From an uncultured Carboxylicivirga sp. (GTDB lineage Bacteria; Bacteroidota; Bacteroidia; Bacteroidales; Marinilabiliaceae), in assembly GCA_947491945.1 (NCBI GenBank), contig CANLLN010000022.1:1-64000 (forward strand): 64,000 nucleotides of DNA. Direction: 5' to 3'. Shown here in pieces: positions 26,088 to 34,602 of the stretch. The translations under genes were made by a program, and so were the position numbers. The notes below the pieces were generated by a model that made no database searches, was not told where the DNA came from, and was given only the letters and a program-made list of their open reading frames with translations. Each line of letters begins with the position of its first letter. Within the stretch, counting starts at the first letter, position 1.

Positions 26088-26385
26088 ACTCCTCTTCCTT
26101 AGCGGCTTTGTAGGTTCGGCTGTTATCGAGGTATTGTTTTAGCTTATCAAGGTTCGACGTCTGAATACTTTCAATATCGAAGGTTTTGTTTTTTAATTGC
26201 GCCAGGTCTTTCATGCCTGCCTCTGTAAATAGTTGCATCAACCTGGGGTATTTCTCCTCATCCAGGTTCACAAAAGTGCTCAGGCGGTCAATTTTCCAAT
26301 AGCTGATGACGCTTTTGCCCAGTCCGCTTAGCTTCTTAAGCTTATCGCCTTCGGGGGTGCAGCTGTGAGTATCAAAGAAGGATAC
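26071..26385 (-). pseudogene. C-terminal fragment of an unknown helical protein
   Basis: On the minus strand an open stretch of about 104 codons reads through THSCTPEGDKLKKLSGLGKS, NLDEEKYPRLMQLFTEAG and NLDKLKQYLDNSRTYKAAKE to a stop, with a stop just upstream and no good start. A GTG at 26271 could start a 66-residue remnant. The charged helical style is similar to the 25647 fragment, so both may be pieces of related genes now in opposite orientation. That link is speculative. Confidence 0.4.
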
Positions 26386-26469
26386 TTAATAATTACTTAG
26401 ATACAAGTATTGTTGATGATTAGCAGTGGTAGTTTACTTCAATATCTGATAATTAACCATTTTTAAATA

Positions 26470-26487
26470 AATGAATGTTCATTCATT
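26470..26487. promoter_or_regulatory. TetR operator, upstream copy
   Basis: AATGAATGTTCATTCATT is an inverted repeat (AATGAAT / ATTCATT) sharing the pattern AATGAAYGTTCATTCATT with the copy at 26515-26532. It lies where RNA polymerase would contact the -33 region of the tetR promoter. Confidence 0.7.
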
Positions 26488-26499
26488 AAAACAATCTAC

Positions 26500-26507
26500 T
26501 ATATTTG
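26500..26507 (+). promoter_or_regulatory. -7 box of the tetR-efflux promoter
   Basis: TATATTTG matches TAnnTTTG and is followed by GCAT. It lies exactly between the two operator palindromes, so a bound TetR dimer at either would block initiation. No TTG is found at the -33 position (TTC is). Confidence 0.65.
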
Positions 26508-26514
26508 CATAATA

Positions 26515-26532
26515 AATGAACGTTCATTCATT
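26515..26532. promoter_or_regulatory. TetR operator, downstream copy
   Basis: AATGAACGTTCATT (26515-26528) is a perfect 14-bp palindrome, extended by CATT to match the upstream copy. It covers the expected transcription start. The tetR ATG is 24 bases further on. Confidence 0.72.
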
Positions 26533-26555
26533 AGTGGAAGTTTAAATAAAACGAC

Positions 26556-27131
26556 ATGCAGGTTAGAGGTAAAGTAAAAGATAAAAGAGCTGCCATACTT
26601 GACGCAGCCCTCACGCTGGTAACGCAGTATGGGTTGCATGGCATCAGCATGAAGATGATTGCGGAAAAAGCAAACATTGCTGCCGGAACAATTTACGTGC
26701 ATTTCAAAAATAAGGAGGAGATGCTGGCTTCGGTATATGAAATGATTACCGGAGAGATAAATCAGTTAGTGCAGGCCCGCTATACGGAGCAAGAATCGTT
26801 TAAAGACAATTTTATCAGAATATGGCGGGAGGTTTTGGTGGCTTATATTGACGATAAGCGAGTGCCCGACTTCATCAACCAGTATGCCTTTGTGGTCGAT
26901 AACCAAAGGTCGGACGCTGAGCGCCTGTTGGGTCCGGTTTATACTTTATTAGAGCAGGCCCAAAAGGAAGGCATTGTCAAGGCCATTCCCATTGCGGGCT
27001 TAATTGCCCTGATTCATGGTCCCTTAACAGCGTTGGTGCGTATGTCGCGCAATACCACACTTTTGTCGGGAGAATTCGATGTGCAGGTGTATGCCGAAGC
27101 CTGTTGGGATGCCATACGGTTGAATAAATAA
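26556..27131 (+). CDS. TetR family transcriptional repressor
   Basis: This 191-residue protein has an N-terminal TetR helix-turn-helix (RAAILDAALTLVTQYGLHGI, MKMIAEKANIAAGTIYVHFKNKEEML) and a helical ligand-binding C-terminal domain. Two matching palindromes flank the -7 box just upstream, so it very likely represses its own transcription and that of the efflux genes downstream. The inducer is unknown; TetR regulators beside TolC/HlyD/ABC genes usually respond to toxic compounds carried by the pump. The next gene begins 106 bases later. Confidence 0.92.
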   Translation: MQVRGKVKDKRAAILDAALTLVTQYGLHGISMKMIAEKANIAAGTIYVHFKNKEEMLASVYEMITGEINQLVQARYTEQESFKDNFIRIWREVLVAYIDDKRVPDFINQYAFVVDNQRSDAERLLGPVYTLLEQAQKEGIVKAIPIAGLIALIHGPLTALVRMSRNTTLLSGEFDVQVYAEACWDAIRLNK

Positions 27132-27237
27132 AATGGTAATTATTAAATAAATATCGCAGATTAATCAGTTGTTTAACAAGCTGATGGTGGAACATTAGCA
27201 GTTGGTTAATAGCGGATAATATAAACGAGTTACGGTA

Positions 27238-28665
27238 ATGAAGAAACAGCTATTCATTTTGATACTAGTATGTGGGGTGTTTACAACACAGGCTCAGGAG
27301 CATGGCAAAGATGTAGGGTATAAGTTGCCCGATATGATTGAGGCCGCCCTGGAGCATAATAAAGCACTAAAAAATCAGCAGCTCGAACTTAAAAGAATGG
27401 GCCTTACGCAAAAGCAAATATACCATACTTATATTCCAACACTCGAGCTGGGAGGCCGCTATGCCTATTCAAAAGGGCAATTGAATATCGATACTGAGCC
27501 AATTCCCTTTACAACGCCCGAGCTTACTTTGCCCATTCAAATCCCTGGGATGCCCCCGCTAACCATGCCTCCAATGGAGCTGGCTGTGCCGGCTATCAAC
27601 CAGGAGGTGGATTACAGTGGTAACCTGTGGATGGGTGGCCTTACTGCTAAGTGGACGCTTTTTACCGGTCTTAAAGTGCCTTATTTGGGTAAGGCTGTGA
27701 AACACAAAATGAAGGCCGCCGAATATTTACTGGAACAAAGCGAGGCAGACTTGATAGAAGACGTTTCTGCTTATTTCGATAGAGTGGCGCTAATAATGCA
27801 GGCCGAAAGAGTGCTTTCTGAGAGTGAGCGCCGGCTGGACAGGGAAGCTCAGGTCGCCCAAAAAGCACTGTCTGAAGGCCTAATTACTCAGCATGATTAC
27901 CAGAAGATAGAAATCGCTCGGCTGGATTTATCTTCCCGCCAAATAGAGCTTCGTGGCAAGAAACAGTTGCTGCACCTTAAGCTCCATCAGTTAACGGGCT
28001 TGCCGCTGGATAGCCTGATAAGCCTGAAGGTGGAGTTAAGCCCTTTGACAGGTGCAGTAGGTTCCGGCAGCTATTTGGAGCGTCCGGAGATTAAAGCACT
28101 GGATGAGGCGGTGCTGGCCTCGGAGTATAAGCTCAAAAGTGAGTCGAGTGGTTATTTACCCAAAGTACAAGCTTTTGCAGCTCATCAATATGCTGGTTTT
28201 ACCAATGGTGAGTTGGGGCCACTGGCTTTTAATGAGATGAGTGCCTATCCGCTAAACATGGTGGGCGTGGGTTTCAAATGGGAGCTGTTTGATGGTTTAC
28301 ATACCCGCCACGAACGAAAAAAGGCAAAAATTAGCATTCAGCAAACAGAAAACAAGCGCGCTGAGGCCGCTGAAATGCTGATGTTGAATTATAACAATGC
28401 CCTTAATAATTATCAGGTGGCAACAGCCCAGGAAGTGCTGAGGGCCAAACAGCAGGAGGTGTCTAGGCGCAGTATGGACATATCCTATAGAGAGTATCAG
28501 AACGGATTGATAAAAGTTAGTGAGTTTTTGGAGGCACAGGCCGATTACGAAAAGTCAGTGCTCGACTATTATCAAACGGTTTACACTCAGCGGCAGAGTG
28601 CCATACAGCTGTTAAATGCCAGTGGACAGTTAAACCTGTCTACACTAAGAGCCATGGGTAAATAA
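27238..28665 (+). CDS. TolC-family outer membrane efflux protein
   Basis: This 475-residue protein has a signal peptide (MKKQLFILILVCGVFTTQAQ) and two outer-membrane-efflux repeats rich in long helices. The first has ALEHNKALKNQQLELKRMGLT and the second has PEIKALDEAVLASEYKLKSES. A coiled C-terminal segment is typical of TolC trimers. It forms the outer-membrane channel of a tripartite pump. It is the second gene of the tetR-tolC-hlyD-permease series. A proline-rich insert near residues 85-115 (IQIPGMPPLTMPPMELAVP) is unusual and may lie in an exposed loop. Confidence 0.92.
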   Translation: MKKQLFILILVCGVFTTQAQEHGKDVGYKLPDMIEAALEHNKALKNQQLELKRMGLTQKQIYHTYIPTLELGGRYAYSKGQLNIDTEPIPFTTPELTLPIQIPGMPPLTMPPMELAVPAINQEVDYSGNLWMGGLTAKWTLFTGLKVPYLGKAVKHKMKAAEYLLEQSEADLIEDVSAYFDRVALIMQAERVLSESERRLDREAQVAQKALSEGLITQHDYQKIEIARLDLSSRQIELRGKKQLLHLKLHQLTGLPLDSLISLKVELSPLTGAVGSGSYLERPEIKALDEAVLASEYKLKSESSGYLPKVQAFAAHQYAGFTNGELGPLAFNEMSAYPLNMVGVGFKWELFDGLHTRHERKKAKISIQQTENKRAEAAEMLMLNYNNALNNYQVATAQEVLRAKQQEVSRRSMDISYREYQNGLIKVSEFLEAQADYEKSVLDYYQTVYTQRQSAIQLLNASGQLNLSTLRAMGK

Positions 28666-28785
28666 TCAATTACTGATATTGGAATTGAAATACAGAATAC
28701 AAGAAAAAAAACGGGTAATAATTAGCGCATAATCACCTTACTTGAGGGTGAGTTTCTAAACAGGAAACAGGAAAAACTTTTAGAT

Positions 28786-29739
28786 ATGAAAGCACTTTTA
28801 AAATGGCAAATAGGATTGGTCGCTTTAATGGCAATAGCCTGTCAGAATAAGACAATAGACGGGCCACAAGGAAAAGTTAAACGCGATGCACTGATGGTGG
28901 TATCCAAATATCCGGGGCGCATCCTTAGCATCTATGCTCAGGAGGGACAAAGGGTCAATAAGGGCGATACTTTAATGCTTTTGGATATGCCTGAGGTGGA
29001 AGCTAAGCTCAATCAGGCCGAAGGTGCCGTGAGTGCTGCTAAAGCCCAGTATGAAATGGCCTTAAAGGGTGCTACTAACGAACAGTTGGAGCAGGTAATG
29101 GCTAAACTGGATGCCGTGAGTGAACAGTATCGCTTTGCTGAGAAGTCTTATAAGCGAATTAACAACATGTTTAAAGATAGCATGGTATCTGTGCAGCAGC
29201 ACGATGAGGTTTATATGAAATATCAGGCGGCCAAAGCACAATATAATGGCGTTAAAGCCAAATACGAAGAAGTGAAAAAAGGCGTGCGTAATGAAAAGGT
29301 GCAGATGGCTTTGGGCGATTATGAACGGGCCAAAGGTGCCCGCCAAGAGGGCTTGGTGGCTTTCGCCGAACGCTACATTGTGGCGCCGCAGGCCATGACC
29401 ATCGAAACCATTGCCTTGCACGAAGGCGAGCTGGTATTACCCGGCTATGGCATTGCCACAGGTTACCAACTGGATAAGGCCTTTTTCCGCTTCACCATTG
29501 CCGAGGGGCAAATCCATAACTACAAGGTGGGGGAAACTGTTGACATTCTTTCACCTTTCGATGGTAAAAGCTATCGGGCCACAATAGTAGCGATTAAGCA
29601 ACTGACCCGTTATGCCGATGTTACCTCTGCGTTTCCCGAGTATCAATTGGGAGAGTCAATTTATGAATTAAAGGCCGTGCCTGAAAAGGGAACGGATGTT
29701 AGTGAGCTATTGACTAATATTTCTGTAATTATTAAGTGA
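28786..29739 (+). CDS. HlyD-family periplasmic adaptor lipoprotein
   Basis: This 317-residue membrane fusion protein has a lipobox (LMAIAC) at the N-terminus, a lipoyl-like half motif (GRILSIYAQEGQRVNKGDTL), a helical hairpin (~70-180), a second lipoyl half (IVAPQAMTIETIALHEGELV) and a beta-barrel domain. It would bridge the inner-membrane transporter and the TolC protein. Its size and type resemble the YbhG/YhiI adaptors that work with ABC-2 exporters. It starts 120 bases after tolC and its stop overlaps a possible GTG start of the permease. Confidence 0.9.
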   Translation: MKALLKWQIGLVALMAIACQNKTIDGPQGKVKRDALMVVSKYPGRILSIYAQEGQRVNKGDTLMLLDMPEVEAKLNQAEGAVSAAKAQYEMALKGATNEQLEQVMAKLDAVSEQYRFAEKSYKRINNMFKDSMVSVQQHDEVYMKYQAAKAQYNGVKAKYEEVKKGVRNEKVQMALGDYERAKGARQEGLVAFAERYIVAPQAMTIETIALHEGELVLPGYGIATGYQLDKAFFRFTIAEGQIHNYKVGETVDILSPFDGKSYRATIVAIKQLTRYADVTSAFPEYQLGESIYELKAVPEKGTDVSELLTNISVIIK

Positions 29740-29756
29740 TAATAAATTTTACACAG

Positions 29757-30914
29757 ATGCGTAATTTCATTGAGTTGTTAAAAAGGGAGTTCAGGCTGTT
29801 TGCCAGTAATTCGGTGGTGATGGCTATTTTTATCGGAGCTCCTTTGCTATATGGGTTATTGCTTGGCGCGGTTTACAGTAAGGGAAAGGTCGATAATCTG
29901 CCGGTATTAGTGATCGATATGGATGATTCACCCATGAGTCACCGGGCCATTGATATGCTGGATGAAAGCGAGGTGTTAGCCGTTACGGTCCGGTTCGATA
30001 ACCAGGATATTAACCAGGCTATTATCGATGAGGGCTACGAGGCCGTAGTTACAATTCCTTATCGTTTTGAAGCCGATATCATCCAGAAACGCCATCCGGA
30101 GATACAGGTGGAGGTTAATACCGCTAATATTCTTCCGGCCAATTACGCGGCCAAAGCCATTCAGGTGGCCCTTGGAACTTTCAATGCCGGCATCGAAATA
30201 CAGAGCCTAACCAAAACAGGCATGCCACTCGCTACCGCTAAAGCCAGTTACGAAGCTTTTAGCGTTAATTATGCCCGCTTTTTTAACAAGGCAGCCAATT
30301 ACATGACTTTTCTGTGGCCCGGCGTATTGGGGGTAATTATACAGCAGGTGTTTATGTTGGCCATGGCGCTTAGTTTTGCTCGCGAACAGGAGGAGAATAC
30401 CTTTGCCACTGAGTTTTACCCGCGGGTGAAAAATCCCTGGTATGCCATGCTGATAAAATCATTGCCATTTTGGTTGATGGGAATGGGTGTTATTGCCGCT
30501 TTGTGGGCCATGTTTCCCTTGTTTAAAGTACCCTTGCAGGTGCACCCCTGTGGCATGATAGCACTATTATCAGCCCTTATTTTATCGGTCACCATGATGG
30601 GAATTTCAGTAAGTCTGGCCATACCAAGTCAGTTAAAGGCTACAGAAATACTCATGGTGATTGCAACCCCCAGTTTTATTTTAAGCGGTTTTACCTGGCC
30701 CTTGTCGCAAATGCCCGGTTGGGTGGTTACATTGGCAGAAACAATTCCGCTAACGCACTTTTTAGAAGGCTTAAGAAAGCTCATGTTTTACGGAGCCAAT
30801 CTGGTTGATATATTACCGCAGCTTAAGGGTTTACTGTACATTACGCTCTTCTTTACGGTGCTTAATATTTTATTGTTTAAAACTTTGCCACGATTAAAAA
30901 AGGTGAAGCCTTAG
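29757..30914 (+). CDS. ABC-2 type transporter permease
   Basis: This 385-residue inner membrane protein has the layout of YbhS/YbhR/YhhJ exporters. TM1 is at ~20-40 (VVMAIFIGAPLLYGLLLGAVY), a large periplasmic domain spans ~42-175, and a cluster of five or so TM helices follows from ~190 to the end, with SFILSGFTWPLSQMPGWV in the conserved C-terminal part. Such permeases need an ATPase partner and usually a second permease, but neither is in the operon or elsewhere in this window. ATG 29757 is chosen; a GTG at 29736 overlaps hlyD by 4 bases and is an alternative. Confidence 0.88.
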   Translation: MRNFIELLKREFRLFASNSVVMAIFIGAPLLYGLLLGAVYSKGKVDNLPVLVIDMDDSPMSHRAIDMLDESEVLAVTVRFDNQDINQAIIDEGYEAVVTIPYRFEADIIQKRHPEIQVEVNTANILPANYAAKAIQVALGTFNAGIEIQSLTKTGMPLATAKASYEAFSVNYARFFNKAANYMTFLWPGVLGVIIQQVFMLAMALSFAREQEENTFATEFYPRVKNPWYAMLIKSLPFWLMGMGVIAALWAMFPLFKVPLQVHPCGMIALLSALILSVTMMGISVSLAIPSQLKATEILMVIATPSFILSGFTWPLSQMPGWVVTLAETIPLTHFLEGLRKLMFYGANLVDILPQLKGLLYITLFFTVLNILLFKTLPRLKKVKP

Positions 30915-30937
30915 TGGTACGTTCATTAAATTGCATC

Positions 30938-30987
30938 ACTTATCGGATGACTGAATACATAAGCAATAATTTAGTCATCAGATAAGT
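30938..30987. repeat. palindromic element (TTATCGGATGAC type), copy 1
   Basis: ACTTATCGGATGACT (30938-30952) pairs with AGTCATCAGATAAGT (30973-30987) with one mismatch. The core TTATCGGATGAC is shared with the hairpin at 49873-49921. It lies after the efflux permease and could act as a terminator or mRNA end, but there is no strong T-run. Confidence 0.6.
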
Positions 30988-31140
30988 CACATGTTATTTA
31001 TTAATCCTTCTACTAGTTGTGTTGGCTGGCAATAAGGTGTGCTAATAGCTAGCTCATCTTTTCATTGCCTTTGCCGCTGCTGTTTCAGCAGGGAAACAGG
31101 TATTTCAGCAAAAATAATAGCGAAAAGCTAAGAAATATTC

Positions 31141-31148
31141 TATTTTTG
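31141..31148 (+). promoter_or_regulatory. -7 box of the fabG promoter
   Basis: TATTTTTG matches TAnnTTTG. It implies a leader of about 110 bases before fabG. No -33 TTG is evident. Confidence 0.5.
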
Positions 31149-31266
31149 TCCGATTAATTTTACGCTTGCAAACAAGGGTTTGCATTTGATAATAGCGTAA
31201 CAGACAATTAATATTTAATGGATGGGTCATTGAAAAACCTCCATTGGAACTAAATAGAATAAGGAT

Positions 31267-32013
31267 ATGAAGTTACTAGAAGGAAAAACAGCCATTGTTA
31301 CCGGTGCCGCTCGTGGTATTGGCAAGGCTATTGCATTGCGTTTTGCTCAAGAGGGTTGTAATGTGGCTTTTACAGACCTGGTAATTAATGAAGCAGCCGA
31401 AGAAACGCAGAAGGAGCTTGAAGCGTTGGGTGTGAAGGCCAAAGGATATGCCTCTGATGCCAGTAATTTTGAGGATACTCAAAAGGTGGTTGCCGAAATA
31501 GCAAAGGATTTTGACTCAATCGACATCCTGGTAAATAATGCTGGTATTACTAAAGATACCCTACTGATGCGCATGAGCGAAGAGCAGTGGGATGCAGTTA
31601 TTAATGTTAACCTGAAGTCGGTATTTAACTTCACCAAAGCCGTGCAGCCAACCATGTTGCGTCAGCGCTCAGGCTCTATCGTTAATATGAGCTCGGTGGT
31701 AGGTGTGAGTGGTAATGCAGGTCAGGCTAACTATGCAGCCTCTAAAGCCGGTATGATTGGTTTTACCAAGTCGGTGGCCAAGGAGTTGGGTTCGCGCGGT
31801 ATTCGTAGTAACGCCATTGCTCCCGGTTTCATTATTACTGAAATGACCGGTCAGTTACCTGAGGACGTGAAGAAAGAGTGGGAAGCTAAGATTCCATTGA
31901 AGCGTGGTGGTACACCCGACGATGTGGCCAATATCTGTGTATTCCTGGGCTCAGATCTTTCAGCCTATGTAAGCGGTCAGACCATTCATGTATGTGGTGG
32001 AATGAATATGTAA
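31267..32013 (+). CDS. fabG: 3-oxoacyl-[acyl-carrier-protein] reductase
   Basis: This 248-residue short-chain dehydrogenase has the cofactor motif TGAARGIGKA, NNAG (DILVNNAGITKDTLLMRMSE), the catalytic Ser in VNMSSVVG, and YxxxK in NYAASKAGMIGFTKS. The LLMRM segment and C-terminus (SGQTIHVCGGMNM) are typical of FabG, the NADPH-dependent reductase of fatty-acid elongation. It is a single gene with its own promoter and terminator. Confidence 0.93.
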   Translation: MKLLEGKTAIVTGAARGIGKAIALRFAQEGCNVAFTDLVINEAAEETQKELEALGVKAKGYASDASNFEDTQKVVAEIAKDFDSIDILVNNAGITKDTLLMRMSEEQWDAVINVNLKSVFNFTKAVQPTMLRQRSGSIVNMSSVVGVSGNAGQANYAASKAGMIGFTKSVAKELGSRGIRSNAIAPGFIITEMTGQLPEDVKKEWEAKIPLKRGGTPDDVANICVFLGSDLSAYVSGQTIHVCGGMNM

Positions 32014-32034
32014 GCAAGAATATTATTTTATGGA

Positions 32035-32070
32035 AGAAAGGGTGGTTTTTTAACCACCCTTTCTTATTTT
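32035..32070 (+). terminator. fabG terminator
   Basis: The 13-bp stem AGAAAGGGTGGTT / AACCACCCTTTCT (32035-32047 with 32052-32064) is followed by ATTTTT, 21 bases after the fabG stop. Confidence 0.85.
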
Positions 32071-32122
32071 TATGCAAGGATAAAACGGCATTGTTTTTGT
32101 AAATAAATGTTAAAACTCACTT

Positions 32123-33160
32123 ATGTACAAGTTTTTAACCATTACCCTATTGATATTTGTTTTTATGTCATGCAAAACCTATGATGTTATGCATTTCGAG
32201 GTGCTGCGACCCGCTGCTTATTCGGTGCCACCGCAAATAAAAACGTTGGTAATTGTGGATAATGCCTACCCTTTTAATCCTGATGATGCACATATTGCCC
32301 ATGTTGTGGGCGAAGAGGTGAGACTCGATACCGTAAGGGTGGATAGCTTTGCTGCCGTCATCGCCGGTAATTTGCAGCAGGAATTGCTGCGCCGGCGTTT
32401 CTTCGATACGGTCTACATTGATACAGTATCTTATAATACAGCGGATCAGGGGCAGAGTCTGCGAGCCTTAACACCAGCTCAAATAATCGATATCGGTACC
32501 CGGCATCAGGCAGATGCTGTCTTGTCCTTGGCGGCCGCCTCCTACGGTACTGATATTAAGGTGGAAGACATGAGTGTTGAGTATTATGCCATGATGGACG
32601 TGGCGGGTACGGTTTATTGGCGCCTGTGGGACGCCTACTCGGCCACTGTGTTGCATCAGGAGCTACAGCGCGACACTTTGTACTGGGACGGTATTGGGGC
32701 TAGTATTGATGCTTCCGTGATGTACTTTCCATCACTCAAGGAGGCCACTATTGAGCTGGGCAGTTTTTTGGGCGCCACCTATGCAGACAAGTTAACGCCC
32801 TACTGGGAGCCTGTTGAGCGTAAGGTGTATACCAATGGAAACCCCCATTTTGTGTCGGCCATCGAATGGCTGAATAAGGATAATCGCTATGAGGCCGAGA
32901 AGATGTGGGGCTATGTGTATGCTCACGGTAATTCGCGGGAGAAAGGAAAGGCAGCTTATAATATTGCTGTATCCATGGAACTGAGGGGTGATCTGGAGCA
33001 GGCTGTTCAATGGGCCTATAAAAGTTACGAGGCCTTTCGTACCAAAGGAGTGGTGGGAAGCCGTCAGGAGGTTGAGGATGCCAAAAAGTTGTATCAGGGT
33101 TTGGTCATTCGTTATCGTGATGAAAAAAAGCTGAATGAGCAGGTGGGAGGTACTCCATGA
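32123..33160 (+). CDS. DUF6340 family lipoprotein
   Basis: This 345-residue lipoprotein (lipobox FMSC) has an N-terminal region matching DUF6340 (VLRPAAYSVPPQIKTLVIVDN, and an alpha/beta domain like periplasmic nucleotide-binding-type folds). A C-terminal TPR-like pair follows (KAAYNIAVSMELRGDLEQAV). Its function is unknown. The stop overlaps the start of the following carboxypeptidase gene by 4 bases, so the two are translationally coupled and may both serve the cell envelope. Confidence 0.82.
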   Translation: MYKFLTITLLIFVFMSCKTYDVMHFEVLRPAAYSVPPQIKTLVIVDNAYPFNPDDAHIAHVVGEEVRLDTVRVDSFAAVIAGNLQQELLRRRFFDTVYIDTVSYNTADQGQSLRALTPAQIIDIGTRHQADAVLSLAAASYGTDIKVEDMSVEYYAMMDVAGTVYWRLWDAYSATVLHQELQRDTLYWDGIGASIDASVMYFPSLKEATIELGSFLGATYADKLTPYWEPVERKVYTNGNPHFVSAIEWLNKDNRYEAEKMWGYVYAHGNSREKGKAAYNIAVSMELRGDLEQAVQWAYKSYEAFRTKGVVGSRQEVEDAKKLYQGLVIRYRDEKKLNEQVGGTP

Positions 33161-34569
33161 AGCTAATAAACTACCTTTTTTTAAGTTTTTTATTGGCTTG
33201 TTCCCCTGCTTCGCAGCATAAAAGTAGTGATGGAGGCATGTCCGTAGCGCCTACAAGTATTACTCAGCAAGGGGCTATATCGCTTTATGCTGTTGATATC
33301 AATACGGGCGATATAGTGCTCAGTCATCATCCGCGTCAGCGCATGACTCCGGCTTCCTTAACTAAGATTATGACCACCGGAGCTGCATTGCACATATTGG
33401 GTGATGATTATCGTTATCAAACACGTTTTTATCTGCGTAGAGATGTCGCAGGATACAGTTTGTATGTGTTAGGCGGCGGCGACCCTACACTGGGTTCATC
33501 ACGTTTTGAAGGCAGTAAGTCGAAGGTTCTCTTTCGGGAGTTGCTGAGTGCGCTGCAAAAGGCCGGGGTCAAAAGTCTCAATAAGTTGGTTATTGACAAT
33601 ACCTGCTACACAGGAATGCAACAACCGTCGAAGCGATTGTGGGAAGATATGGGCAATTATTATGGGGCTGCTCCCGATGGCCTAACTTATCGTGAGAATA
33701 CTTTTCATCTTGAGTTACAGTCGCCGCCTCAAAGCGGTGCCCCCGTGCGCATTGTTAGCGTTAATCCTGCTGTTGGTGTAGGCTTTGATTGCATGGTGCT
33801 GAGTGCCGACAATAAGAAAGACAGCGCATATATTTATGGTCATCCACTGATGGATACCTGGCAGGTAAGTGGTACGATACCCCGTAATCGTACTTCTTTT
33901 ACCATAAAAGGTGCCATGCCGCATCCCGGCCAAGTGCTGGCACGCGAGCTTAAAGCCTACTTAAGCAACAGTGGTATAACGGTAGGCACCATCGAAAAGG
34001 GAAAGGGCATGCATGCCGATCACCATCAATGGCTCTATACGCACTACTCGCCACCTTTGTCGAGCCTGATAGCTGTTGTGAATAAAAAGAGTCATAATTT
34101 ATTTGCCGATCATCTGCTATTTTCCCTTGCGCAAACACAGGGAGCTGCCCACTGGGATAAGGGCGTGGCTGCCCTTGAGCAATTCTGGCGCGATAGGATA
34201 CCTGATTTTTCCGGCACTTTTTATGATGGCAGCGGTTTGTCACCTTTTAATGCATTGGCGGCCGTGGATATGGTGGCTGTGCTGCAGTGGTTGTATCAGT
34301 ATGATATCAAGGGTGTTTATAAGGAGTCGCTGGCCGTGGCTGGCGTTGATGGTACCCTCCGGAGCATATTAAAAGATGAGGCCTATCAAGCCAGGGTAAT
34401 CGGTAAGAGTGGTTCTATGAATGGTGTGTTGGCTTACTGCGGTTATCTGACTACTAATCGCGGAAAAACACTCGCTTTTTGTATAATGGCCAACCATTTT
34501 ACCGAATCATACAGTGAAATTAGGTCAAATATGGAAGCACTGATGAAGCAAATTATTGTTCAGAATTAA
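33157..34569 (+). CDS. dacB: D-alanyl-D-alanine carboxypeptidase/endopeptidase (PBP4, S13)
   Basis: This 470-residue penicillin-binding protein has a lipobox-like start (LLACSP). The catalytic SxxK is S67-K70 in TPASLTKIMTTG, with SxN in KKSHNLFADHLL and a KTG-type box, here KSG (VIGKSGSMNGVLAYCGYL). The large insertion between SxxK and SxN is typical of the PBP4/S13 class. It cleaves peptidoglycan cross-links or terminal D-alanine in the periplasm. It is coupled to the upstream DUF6340 gene. Confidence 0.92.
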   Translation: MKLINYLFLSFLLACSPASQHKSSDGGMSVAPTSITQQGAISLYAVDINTGDIVLSHHPRQRMTPASLTKIMTTGAALHILGDDYRYQTRFYLRRDVAGYSLYVLGGGDPTLGSSRFEGSKSKVLFRELLSALQKAGVKSLNKLVIDNTCYTGMQQPSKRLWEDMGNYYGAAPDGLTYRENTFHLELQSPPQSGAPVRIVSVNPAVGVGFDCMVLSADNKKDSAYIYGHPLMDTWQVSGTIPRNRTSFTIKGAMPHPGQVLARELKAYLSNSGITVGTIEKGKGMHADHHQWLYTHYSPPLSSLIAVVNKKSHNLFADHLLFSLAQTQGAAHWDKGVAALEQFWRDRIPDFSGTFYDGSGLSPFNALAAVDMVAVLQWLYQYDIKGVYKESLAVAGVDGTLRSILKDEAYQARVIGKSGSMNGVLAYCGYLTTNRGKTLAFCIMANHFTESYSEIRSNMEALMKQIIVQN

Positions 34570-34602
34570 AATCTGAATATTTTTGTGTAAAATTTTGACT
34601 GA

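Larger units (their letters stand above)
25381..26459. other. gene graveyard: degraded coding fragments
   Basis: No intact gene is seen between the metallopeptidase-like gene and the tetR control region. Instead there are four short open stretches of protein-like composition without starts, three on plus and one on minus (listed separately), and one hairpin. This looks like debris from deletions and rearrangements next to the IS. Confidence 0.6.
30915..31266. other. intergenic region between efflux permease and fabG
   Basis: This 352-base spacer holds a long hairpin at 30938-30987 and a -7 box for fabG at 31141-31148. No ORF or RNA gene is supported. Confidence 0.5.
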
